NCBI RefSeq assembly: GCF_001306915.1
Contig: NZ_LJTC01000001.1
Coordinates: 97,887 to 161,886, forward strand
Source of the DNA: Pseudoalteromonas lipolytica
GTDB lineage: Bacteria; Pseudomonadota; Gammaproteobacteria; Enterobacterales; Alteromonadaceae
Direction: 5' to 3'
Length of the DNA stretch: 64,000 nt
Position numbers and translations under genes: made by a program. The notes beneath the pieces are model-generated. The model had not been told where the DNA came from. It made no database searches and was given only the letters and a program-made list of their open reading frames with translations. Shown here one piece after another: positions 58,077-64,000 of this stretch. The first letter of the stretch is position 1. Every line of letters starts with the position of its first letter.

Positions 58077-58730
58077 ATGAGCACAAAGGATAAGATCATA
58101 CACACCAGCATCGAATTATTTAATCGCCACGGTGAGCGTGCCATAACAACTAACCATATCGCTTCGCATATGGGGATAAGCCCAGGTAACTTGTATTATC
58201 ACTTTAAAAATAAAGAAGATATTATTCGCCACATATTTGCTTTGTATAGCGACCATTTACATACCCACTTTAAGCCACTGACTCCTGACGATGATGCACT
58301 AGAAAACCTAGCGGGCTATCTTGATTCGCTATTTGAACTTATGTGGCGTTTTCAGTTTTTCTACGACAACTTAGGCGATATTTTATCTCGTGATGAAGAG
58401 CTGAAAAAAGGCTACATTGCGTTTCAAGCTGAGCTTTTGGAACAAGTAAAAGAGGTACTTTTTGCATTACGTGAAGGCGGTATCATCTGCATTGAAGATG
58501 AAGATGTTACAGAGCTTGCGCATATGCTTAAAATGACCGTGAGCTTTTGGACACCTTACATCAAAGCTCGCCGCTTAAGCGGCGAACTTGCCAGAGCCGA
58601 TATTTATAACGGTATTTTAAAGGTATTGCTGCTATTAAAAGCCCATTGCACCGAGCAACACTTAGAGCAAGTAAATCAATTAAGGGCAAAGTATTTAGCC
58701 CTTGCTGAAACAGAGCAAAGCGAACTATAA
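58077..58730 (+). CDS. TetR/AcrR family transcriptional regulator
   Basis: Repressor-type protein of 217 residues. The N-terminal DNA-binding domain is clear: MSTKDKIIHTSIELFNRHGE, then AITTNHIASHMGISPGNLYYHFKNKEDIIRHIF, the TetR helix-turn-helix. The ligand-binding domain begins near residue 70 (LAGYLDSLFELMWRFQFF). It starts about 110 bases upstream of thiI; no effector or target is evident. Confidence 0.93.
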   Translation: MSTKDKIIHTSIELFNRHGERAITTNHIASHMGISPGNLYYHFKNKEDIIRHIFALYSDHLHTHFKPLTPDDDALENLAGYLDSLFELMWRFQFFYDNLGDILSRDEELKKGYIAFQAELLEQVKEVLFALREGGIICIEDEDVTELAHMLKMTVSFWTPYIKARRLSGELARADIYNGILKVLLLLKAHCTEQHLEQVNQLRAKYLALAETEQSEL

Positions 58731-58771
58731 CCCCGCAAAGCAGTTTATTTCCTAGACGCTATAATTTTTGT

Positions 58772-58777
58772 TATAAT
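58772..58777 (+). promoter_or_regulatory. Promoter -10 box of thiI
   Basis: TATAAT lies about 60 bases before the thiI ATG; a second TATAAT lies 12 bases upstream (58760-58765). The -35 side is poor for both. A promoter independent of the TetR gene is likely. Confidence 0.45.
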
Positions 58778-58838
58778 CGCGCGCCCTTGAGGTTGCTATA
58801 CCTTAGGGCGTGTGAAATCCACAGTCTAAGAGTGAACT

Positions 58839-60296
58839 ATGCTTAAATTTATCGTCAAATTACACCCTGAAATCGCGATCAAGAGTAAATCTGTTCGTAA
58901 GCGTTTTACCAAGTTATTAGAAAATAACATTAAGATCGTTTTGCGTCGTGTTGACGAAAAAGTGCAGGTAAGAAACAATTGGGACAATATCTCTGTTGTT
59001 AGCTTGCTAGACTCTGAGCAAGTTCGCTTAGATATTATCGACGGCTTAAAACGCATCCCAGGTATCGTACAGTTTATTGAAGTAACAGAAACAGACTTCG
59101 ACTCAATCGACGATATTTACCAAAAAGCACTTGAACTAATCGGCCACACGATTGCGGGCAAAACCTTCTGTGTGCGTTGTAAACGTTCTGGTAAGCATGA
59201 TTTCACATCGAGCGATGTAGAGCGCTACGTAGGTGGTGGTTTAAACCAGCATGTTGAAGGTGCGCGCGTTAAATTATCTCACCCTGAAGTGACTGTTCGC
59301 TTAGAAGTACGTGATGATAAAGCATACATTGTAACTCAAACTCACTTAGGTATGGCGGGCTTCCCGTTGCCAACACAAGAAGATGTATTATCGCTTATGT
59401 CGGGCGGTTTTGACTCTGGTGTTGCTAGCTATCAAATGATCCGTAAAGGTGCACGTACTCACTTCTTGTTCTTTAACTTAGGTGGTGCGGCGCACGAAAT
59501 CGGTGTTAAGCAGGCGAGTTATTATATCTGGAAACAGTTCAGCTCTACTCACAAAGTGAAGTTTGTTACTGTTGATTTTGAACCTGTTGTTGCTGAGATT
59601 TTAGAGAATGTTGAAAACAGCCAAATGGGTGTTGTGCTTAAGCGTATGATGATGCGTGCCGGTAGCCAAGTTGCAGAAAAACTAGGTGTACAAGCACTGG
59701 TAACAGGCGAAAGTATTGGTCAGGTATCAAGCCAAACATTGGCTAATCTAAGTGTGATTGACCGTGTGACGGAAACTTTAATCATTCGCCCGTTAATCCA
59801 ACACGACAAGCAAGATATTATCAATATTGCGCGTCAAATCGGCACGGCTGAAATGGCAGAAAGCATGCCTGAATACTGTGGCGTAATTTCTAAAAAGCCA
59901 ACAGTTAAAGCTAAAATCAAAACTATTCTTGCCGAAGAAGCTAAGTTTGACTTCGACGTGCTAAATACAGTTGTTGAAAATGCACGTGTGATGGATATTC
60001 GTGATATCGACACCGAAGCAAAAGAAGAGGTGAAAGAAGCTGAGTCTGTATCTGATTTACCTGAAGGGGCGGTTGTTGTTGATATTCGCTCACCTGAAGA
60101 AGAAGACGCAAACCCACTAGAACTTGAAGGTATTGAAGTTGTACATTTACCTTTCTTCCGCTTAGCAACTAAATTTGGTGACTTACCAAAAGATAAAGAA
60201 TATTACTTATATTGTGCTAAAGGTGTGATGAGTCAGCTACAAGCGCTGATCTTGCACGAAGAAGGCTTTAGCAACGTAAAAGTGTATCGTCCGTAA
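58839..60296 (+). CDS. thiI: tRNA 4-thiouridine synthase ThiI (rhodanese-fused)
   Basis: Enzyme of 485 residues (E. coli 482) that adds sulfur to U8 of tRNA and to ThiS for thiazole synthesis. It has an N-terminal THUMP domain (about 60-165), a PP-loop pyrophosphatase core with SGGFDSGVAS near 185, and a C-terminal rhodanese domain whose persulfide Cys lies in YYLYCAKGVMSQLQ. The full rhodanese-fused version fits gammaproteobacteria. Confidence 0.96.
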   Translation: MLKFIVKLHPEIAIKSKSVRKRFTKLLENNIKIVLRRVDEKVQVRNNWDNISVVSLLDSEQVRLDIIDGLKRIPGIVQFIEVTETDFDSIDDIYQKALELIGHTIAGKTFCVRCKRSGKHDFTSSDVERYVGGGLNQHVEGARVKLSHPEVTVRLEVRDDKAYIVTQTHLGMAGFPLPTQEDVLSLMSGGFDSGVASYQMIRKGARTHFLFFNLGGAAHEIGVKQASYYIWKQFSSTHKVKFVTVDFEPVVAEILENVENSQMGVVLKRMMMRAGSQVAEKLGVQALVTGESIGQVSSQTLANLSVIDRVTETLIIRPLIQHDKQDIINIARQIGTAEMAESMPEYCGVISKKPTVKAKIKTILAEEAKFDFDVLNTVVENARVMDIRDIDTEAKEEVKEAESVSDLPEGAVVVDIRSPEEEDANPLELEGIEVVHLPFFRLATKFGDLPKDKEYYLYCAKGVMSQLQALILHEEGFSNVKVYRP

Positions 60297-60307
60297 GAGA
60301 TACTGAT

Positions 60308-60336
60308 AAAAGCGCGACATGTTCGCGCTTTTTTAA
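60308..60336 (+). terminator. Intrinsic terminator of thiI
   Basis: AAAAGCGCGA, loop catgt, TCGCGCTTTT, then TT. It lies 12 bases after the thiI stop. Confidence 0.92.
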
Positions 60337-60353
60337 TACCTGAAATCATTGAT

Positions 60354-60444
60354 CAGAAACGAGAAACGAGAAGCAAGTAACTTTACTCTTTCTCCTTTCC
60401 CCTTGTAGCTTTATTCTTTACTCTTTCCCCAAGTAACTAGCAGC
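60354..60444. repeat. Degenerate heptamer-phased repeat after thiI
   Basis: The sequence can be cut into consecutive heptamers that all end in C: CAGAAAC, GAGAAAC, GAGAAGC, AAGTAAC, TTTACTC, TTTCTCC, TTTCCCC, TTGTAGC, TTTATTC, TTTACTC, TTTCCCC, AAGTAAC, TAGCAGC. GAGAAGC is the exact unit of the 13-copy array near 13.3 kb. It fills the gap between the thiI terminator and the end of panE. Confidence 0.75.
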
Positions 60445-60447
60445 CCA

Positions 60448-61341
60448 TCAACTTTTTATTTTTATCATGCTTAGCATTGCTTGATTATAGGGGGTTTTTA
60501 TTCCTAACTTAGCGCCTTGCTCGCACACATAACCACAAATTGCATCAATTTCAGATTCTCGATTATGGCTGATGTCTTGTTGCATAGAAGAAAAGTTTTC
60601 AGCGGTGGCTGTCATCACAGAGTAGGCTTGATCCAGCGCCTCGCTGAGTTTTACTTTAACCCCTTGTTTATTGGCAACCAAGCAGGCCTCATTGAGTAAA
60701 TTAATAATGCGTGTGCTAAATTGCGGTGCACGTAACTGGCCATTTTTTACGTTATGAATTGCTGTTAACGGGTTAATGGCAATATTCACTAACAGTTTTT
60801 GCCATCGCAATGAGTGAATATCATCGCTCACAGAAAAATGCGGCAAGTAACTAAACTGCTGCTCAAGCTCGTTGAGCCTTTCGCTTGCAGCTGCATTACA
60901 TGCGCCTAGCACACTTTCACCATTACCTGTATGGTTTACGCTATAAGGCGTTGTTTTAAAACCAGCTAAACGCGTTGTTAAAAACGCTAATCCTTGCGTA
61001 TTCAAAAGCTGGGCATTAAGTTCATCAACATTACCCATACCATTATGAGAAATAACGACTTGGCAGTCTTCATTGAGGTAAGGCTTTATTTGCTTAAAGG
61101 CCGTTTGAACTTGAAATGCTTTAACGGTAATTAACACCAAATCAAAGGGCGCTGTATGACCAAGCTCTTTGTGATTAATGAGATGGGCTTTGATAGGGTG
61201 TGATTTGCCATTACTTGCTTGATAAAAACGTGTGGTCAAGATTGGTTTTCGGGTCAGTAATGTGATGTCATGTTGTGCAGATAAAAAATGGCTAAACAAT
61301 AAGCCAATCGCACCATCGCCAACAATTAAAACATTAGCCAT
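60448..61341 (-). CDS. panE: 2-dehydropantoate 2-reductase (ketopantoate reductase)
   Basis: NADPH enzyme of 297 residues that makes pantoate. The Rossmann motif is VLIVGDGAIGLLFSHFLS, an active-site Lys is in VLITVKAFQVQTAF and another conserved block is RWQKLLVNIAINPLTAI. The C-terminal domain has MQQDISHNRESEIDAICGYV. Pantoate joins beta-alanine from PanP, also in this window, in pantothenate synthesis. It overlaps the VanZ-like gene by 8 bases. Confidence 0.92.
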   Translation of the reverse strand: MANVLIVGDGAIGLLFSHFLSAQHDITLLTRKPILTTRFYQASNGKSHPIKAHLINHKELGHTAPFDLVLITVKAFQVQTAFKQIKPYLNEDCQVVISHNGMGNVDELNAQLLNTQGLAFLTTRLAGFKTTPYSVNHTGNGESVLGACNAAASERLNELEQQFSYLPHFSVSDDIHSLRWQKLLVNIAINPLTAIHNVKNGQLRAPQFSTRIINLLNEACLVANKQGVKVKLSEALDQAYSVMTATAENFSSMQQDISHNRESEIDAICGYVCEQGAKLGIKTPYNQAMLSMIKIKS

Positions 61342-61684
61342 TACGTTGCTTTCTACCTAAATGAAAACCAAGTTTTATAGCAAAATAGCTGATGGCACCA
61401 ATAAAGTCAGCGATAAAGTCACCAACCGAGGCTTGACGGTAAGGCAGCATATCTTGCATAAACTCAATGGCCGCACCATATCCGGCTAACAGTAAAATTT
61501 GCACCATAAGTGGTAATTTAAATGCTTTATCCATCACCAAAGCCAGTACAAAGAAAATACCAAAATGCGCCACTTTATCTACGTGTGGGAAGAGGTTACT
61601 CACCCCTTTAATTTCTTTGGCAAACAAAATCGTAAAGCCAATAATGCTGGCTAAAAAGATAACTTGGTAAACACGCCTTGTCAC
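61334..61684 (-). CDS. VanZ-like small membrane protein
   Basis: Protein of 116 residues with three to four membrane helices. It belongs to the VanZ-like family by the pattern HVDKVAHFGIFFVLALVMDKAF followed by AAIEFMQDMLPYRQASVGDFIADFIGA. It starts at GTG 61684 with AGGG upstream. Its function is unknown. It overlaps panE by 8 bases, so the two are probably co-transcribed. Confidence 0.82.
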   Translation of the reverse strand: MTRRVYQVIFLASIIGFTILFAKEIKGVSNLFPHVDKVAHFGIFFVLALVMDKAFKLPLMVQILLLAGYGAAIEFMQDMLPYRQASVGDFIADFIGAISYFAIKLGFHLGRKQRNG

Positions 61685-61841
61685 AATAAACCCTAAAAAT
61701 GCCGAAATTGAATGGCCAGTATATCAAACAATTTTTGCATCGCACCTGAACAAGCCGGATAAAAATAGAAAGAATCGACAAATAAGCGTTATAATTGCCA
61801 ACCATAAATGAATTTAAAAAAGACTATGTTAGGAGAACCCT

Positions 61842-62324
61842 ATGCCTTCATTTGATATTGTTTCTGAAGTAGAAATGAACGAAGCGCAGAATGCAGTAGA
61901 TAATGCAAAGCGTGAACTAGAGACACGCTTTGATTTTCGTGGTGTTGATGCATCAATCGAACTAAGTGATAAAGTAATCAAGTTAAAAGCAGAAGCACCG
62001 CAACAAGTAATGCAACTTTTTGACATTCTTGCTGCGAAAATTTCAAAGCGTGGCTTAGATGTATCTAGCCTTGAGCTTAAAGATGAATCGCGTAGCGGTA
62101 AATACGTAATGCGTGACGTTGCTCTGAAGCAAGGTATCGAAAAAGACGTAGCGAAGAAAATCGTTAAGTTAATCAAAGATTCAAAAATTAAAGTACAAGC
62201 TGCTATTCAAGGTGAAGAATTACGTGTAACTGGTAAAAAGCGTGATGATTTACAAGAAGCAATGCAAGTTGTTCGTACTGCTGATTTAGGTCAACCATTC
62301 CAGTTCAAAAACTTCCGCGATTGA
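61842..62324 (+). CDS. yajQ: YajQ family cyclic-di-GMP/nucleotide-binding protein
   Basis: Protein of 160 residues with two ferredoxin-like repeats. Recognition: [34 protein letters not shown], then [30 protein letters not shown] and the end [15 protein letters not shown], nearly diagnostic of YajQ. Some homologues bind c-di-GMP and regulate transcription. Ribosome site AGGAGAAC precedes the ATG. Note the HD-GYP and EAL-like genes elsewhere in the window; no direct link is shown. Confidence 0.95.
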   Translation: MPSFDIVSEVEMNEAQNAVDNAKRELETRFDFRGVDASIELSDKVIKLKAEAPQQVMQLFDILAAKISKRGLDVSSLELKDESRSGKYVMRDVALKQGIEKDVAKKIVKLIKDSKIKVQAAIQGEELRVTGKKRDDLQEAMQVVRTADLGQPFQFKNFRD

Positions 62325-62334
62325 TACTCTATGT

Positions 62335-62390
62335 TTTTAGCTTTAGGCTGTAAGTTTTAAGCTATAAGCCTACAAGTTTTTGAACTTTAC
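62335..62390. repeat. Heptamer-phased repeat between yajQ and the small gene
   Basis: TTTTAGC, TTTAGGC, TGTAAGT, TTTAAGC, TATAAGC, CTACAAG, TTTTTGA, ACTTTAC. Each word is 7 bases and several share the TTTAGGC / TTTAAGC form found again at 62755. It starts 10 bases after the yajQ stop and ends right at the AAGGAG ribosome site of the leader ORF. Confidence 0.7.
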
Positions 62391-62402
62391 AAGGAGCGTA
62401 TT

Positions 62403-62444
62403 TTGAGACAAATATTAGGTTACAGAGAAAAAGATATCTTCTAG
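62403..62444 (+). CDS. Candidate 13-codon leader ORF
   Basis: AAGGAG (62391-62396), 6 bases, then TTG 62403: MRQILGYREKDIF and TAG at 62442-62444. The ribosome site is the best-matched in this stretch. The stop codon lies in the left arm of a hairpin that hides the next gene's ribosome site. A peptide role is not required; the act of translation could be the signal. The start is TTG, which lowers confidence, and the AAGGAG-N6-TTG may be part of a repeat element. Confidence 0.45.
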   Translation: MRQILGYREKDIF

Positions 62445-62465
62445 CTATTTTCAGCTAGAGGATAT
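62434..62465 (+). promoter_or_regulatory. Hairpin hiding the ribosome site of the 79-residue gene
   Basis: ATATCTTCTAGCT (62434-62446), loop attttc, AGCTAGAGGATAT (62453-62465), thirteen pairs with one G-T wobble, extendable by two more. The right arm contains the ribosome site AGAGGA, and ATG 62468 follows two bases later. It should repress translation unless melted by the leader ribosome, heat or a factor. Confidence 0.75.
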
Positions 62466-62467
62466 TT

Positions 62468-62707
62468 ATGTCAGTAAAAAACAAAGCAATAGATCGTAAT
62501 AAACACGGTAAAATAAACAGAAAATACACAGGCCCACACAGTACTTATTTTTACCAACAAACACCAAGTTGGTGGGTGAAAATGACGATGACCAAGCCAA
62601 GAAGACGTTTAAATAAAGCTCTTTGTAAGCTTGTGCTGAATGGTGCTGACCCAGAAGGAATTGTTTTTCCGTTAGGAAACTCGAAACCCCATGAGTATTT
62701 CTGGTAA
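62468..62707 (+). CDS. Small conserved-looking protein, 79 residues, unknown function
   Basis: Unrecognised. The protein is basic, with Trp and aromatic clusters: KHGKINRKYTGPHSTYFYQQ, TPSWWVKMTMTKPRRRLNKAL, CKLVLNGADPEGIVFPLGN and the end PHEYFW. No membrane segment is seen. AGAGGA 7 bases upstream is the ribosome site but is paired in a hairpin. A strong terminator follows 13 bases after the stop. Confidence 0.7.
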   Translation: MSVKNKAIDRNKHGKINRKYTGPHSTYFYQQTPSWWVKMTMTKPRRRLNKALCKLVLNGADPEGIVFPLGNSKPHEYFW

Positions 62708-62719
62708 TCATTGTTTTAT

Positions 62720-62752
62720 AAAAGCCAATCAGCCATGCTGATTGGCTTTTTT
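62720..62752 (+). terminator. Intrinsic terminator of the small gene
   Basis: AAAAGCCAATCAGC, loop cat, GCTGATTGGCTTTT, then TT. A fourteen-pair stem. Confidence 0.93.
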
Positions 62753-62754
62753 AC

Positions 62755-62817
62755 TTTAGGCTTACACCTTAGCACTTAACTTGCAGCTTGAAGCTTTAGA
62801 CTTAAAACTTTGGTTTA
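62755..62817. repeat. Heptamer-phased repeat after the small-gene terminator
   Basis: TTTAGGC, TTACACC, TTAGCAC, TTAACTT, GCAGCTT, GAAGCTT, TAGACTT, AAAACTT, TGGTTTA. From TTAACTT to AAAACTT five words end in CTT with the phase of 7. It begins two bases after the terminator T run. Confidence 0.7.
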
Positions 62818-62833
62818 GAAGTATAGCCGTCCA

Positions 62834-62863
62834 TTGACTTTCCTCCCCAAAATCATCACAATA
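62834..62863 (+). promoter_or_regulatory. Predicted promoter of the cobalamin riboswitch transcript
   Basis: TTGACT (62834-62839), an 18-base spacer, ACAATA (62858-62863). Transcription would start near 62870, giving a leader of about 217 bases before the btuB ATG. Confidence 0.5.
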
Positions 62864-62894
62864 ACGGCCTATTTTCGAGGTGCTTGCTGTATCT

Positions 62895-63085
62895 TCAGAT
62901 ACGTTTTATTTCAAAGGGTGAAATAGTCGCAAGATAATCGGGAAGTTGGTGCGTTTTCAGGGAGAAAACAATGCCAACACTGCCCCCGCAACGGTAATGT
63001 AGATGCCATGCATGTACAGAGTCCGGAGACCGGCCTTGAAGTAACTTACTATTCGCGTGTGCGGTGGGCACAGGCTAGGGGATAT
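62895..63085 (+). ncRNA. Cobalamin riboswitch upstream of btuB
   Basis: The adenosylcobalamin-sensing leader is shown by the conserved core GCCAACACTGCCCCCGCAAC followed by GGTAA, and by the B12 box AGTCCGGAGACCGGCC (63020-63035). The typical GGGAA-type upstream part (GGGAAGTTGGTGCG, near 62940-62953) is also there. Ligand binding is expected to reduce expression of the receptor when B12 is abundant, here probably by hiding the btuB ribosome site. Confidence 0.93.
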
Positions 63086-63086
63086 C

Positions 63087-64000
63087 ATGCTAAATAAATC
63101 TGCGTTAGGCGTAGCGGTTGCTGCTGCGTTGTCTTTTTCTGTATCTGCTGACGAGCAATCAATCGAGCACATCACAGTTTCTGCCAATAAATTCGAACAA
63201 TCAATTAATGATGTATTAGCCAGTGTTACTGTCATCGACCGCGCTGATATTGAAGCAAGCTATGTTCGTGACTTACCAAGCTTACTAGCCACTCAAGCAG
63301 GCTTTCAAATTAATGCCAATGGTGGTTTTGGGCAAAGCTCTGGTGTGTCATTACGTGGTGCAAGTTCTCGTCATACACTTATTTTAATTGATGGTGTACG
63401 CACAGGCTCTGCAACACTTGGCTATAAAAGTATTAGCAATATTCCTTTAAACAGTATTGAGCGTGTTGAAGTAATTAAAGGCTCACGTGCAGCTGTATAT
63501 GGTTCTGATGCGCTAGCTGGTGTAATTAATATCATTACCCGTAAAGCACAAAACACGACCTTAGATGTTACTTTTGGCTCAGACTCTTACCAAGAGTATC
63601 AAGTAGCGACAGGTGGTCAGTTTGCAGGTGTTGATGTTGCCGTTAATGCCGGTTATGAAAAAACAGATGGTTTTGATGTTCTGCAAGGCTTAGCGCCAGA
63701 TGAAGACGGCTACGAGAACAAAAACCTTGGCTTTAATCTTGGTTATCAAAATGAGCAGTTAGGTGAGTTTTTAGCGCAAGCACAATACTCAGAAGGCGAA
63801 GCAAAATACGATAGCGCTTATAGCCCAGCAGACAGCACCGTAGAAAAAGGCGAGTTCGAAAATTACCAAGCTTCACTAGGTTGGAAAAAGGCTTTCGAAA
63901 AACACAGTCATGCCATTGATATTGCCATATCAAGTGATAGCTCAGATGACTCACGCATTGATTACACGGGTGCAACGGTGGTTGATAAGTTTGAAACTGA
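63087..64000 (+). CDS. btuB: TonB-dependent vitamin B12 receptor BtuB (3' end beyond window)
   Basis: Outer-membrane receptor that binds cobalamin and takes it into the periplasm using TonB. About 304 codons are present and no stop occurs before the window end. It has a signal peptide (MLNKSALGVAVAAALSFSVSA), a TonB-box-like HITVSA, and the plug domain (VTVIDRADIEAS, VSLRGASSRHTLILIDGVR, VEVIKGSRAAVYGSDALAGV, INIITRKAQ), then the start of the barrel. The riboswitch directly upstream makes the cobalamin assignment firm, although the BtuB name rests on this context. Confidence 0.93.
   Translation, partial: MLNKSALGVAVAAALSFSVSADEQSIEHITVSANKFEQSINDVLASVTVIDRADIEASYVRDLPSLLATQAGFQINANGGFGQSSGVSLRGASSRHTLILIDGVRTGSATLGYKSISNIPLNSIERVEVIKGSRAAVYGSDALAGVINIITRKAQNTTLDVTFGSDSYQEYQVATGGQFAGVDVAVNAGYEKTDGFDVLQGLAPDEDGYENKNLGFNLGYQNEQLGEFLAQAQYSEGEAKYDSAYSPADSTVEKGEFENYQASLGWKKAFEKHSHAIDIAISSDSSDDSRIDYTGATVVDKFET

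Overview
The window is chromosomal DNA of a low-GC marine gammaproteobacterium. Gene content and order point to Alteromonadales, most likely Pseudoalteromonas: ftsY-ftsE-ftsX-rpoH, argE divergent from argCBFGH with an ArgA-type acetyltransferase next to ArgH, PLP-dependent PanP, a heptose/Kdo-kinase core-LPS locus, and a cobalamin riboswitch ahead of a BtuB-like receptor. This assignment rests on recognised proteins and not on a search. I saw no insertion sequence, prophage, CRISPR array, tRNA or rRNA. Most of the window is ordinary housekeeping DNA, densely packed, with many 1-11 base gene overlaps and clear intrinsic terminators.

Layout. 1-4.3 kb: SRP receptor ftsY (5' end cut off, long 15-residue repeat), ftsEX and heat-shock sigma factor rpoH, which has an exact CIRCE operator. 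4.3-9.0 kb: glutaminase, inosine-guanosine kinase, tRNA deaminase tadA, a 56-residue basic protein and mltF. 9.3-16.4 kb: purL, then the ydbH-ynbE-ydbL envelope lipid-transport operon behind 13 perfect copies of a heptamer. 16.4-24.4 kb: LPS inner-core locus (waaA, gmhA, hldE, kdkA, a heptosyltransferase, gmhB) with a Wzi-family outer-membrane protein. 24.4-28.5 kb: kbl-tdh, glpE-glpG and a FliL-like protein. 28.6-34.9 kb: ubiC-ubiA, a 2OG-Fe(II) oxygenase, a LysR regulator, an HD-GYP response regulator and small conserved proteins. 34.9-42.9 kb: tsaD, plsY, folB-folK-uppP, and mpl-ubiX-yadG-yadH plus a TrmB-like methyltransferase. 42.9-46.7 kb: a degenerate GGDEF/EAL sensor and panP. 46.7-53.9 kb: the arginine divergon. 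53.9-56.0 kb: a small peptide gene followed by three paralogous membrane proteins of unrecognised family. 56.0-64.0 kb: a second Wzi-family gene with coaD, a TetR regulator, thiI, panE, a VanZ-like protein, yajQ, a small gene with an unusual leader, and riboswitch-btuB, which runs off the end.

The points I find most unusual are these. (1) argH and the acetylglutamate synthase domain lie in different frames, joined at an A9/A-AAA-AAC site, and the second part has no start codon for its conserved N-terminus. (2) An exact HrcA/CIRCE operator sits at the predicted start of rpoH transcription. (3) A 13-codon leader ORF with a strong ribosome site runs into a hairpin that hides the ribosome site of the next gene. 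(4) A family of heptamer-phased intergenic repeats mostly follows terminators, and two of them end in the same AAGGAG-N6-TTG sequence. (5) The peptide plus three-paralogue membrane cassette at 54.1-56.0 kb is a candidate undescribed system.
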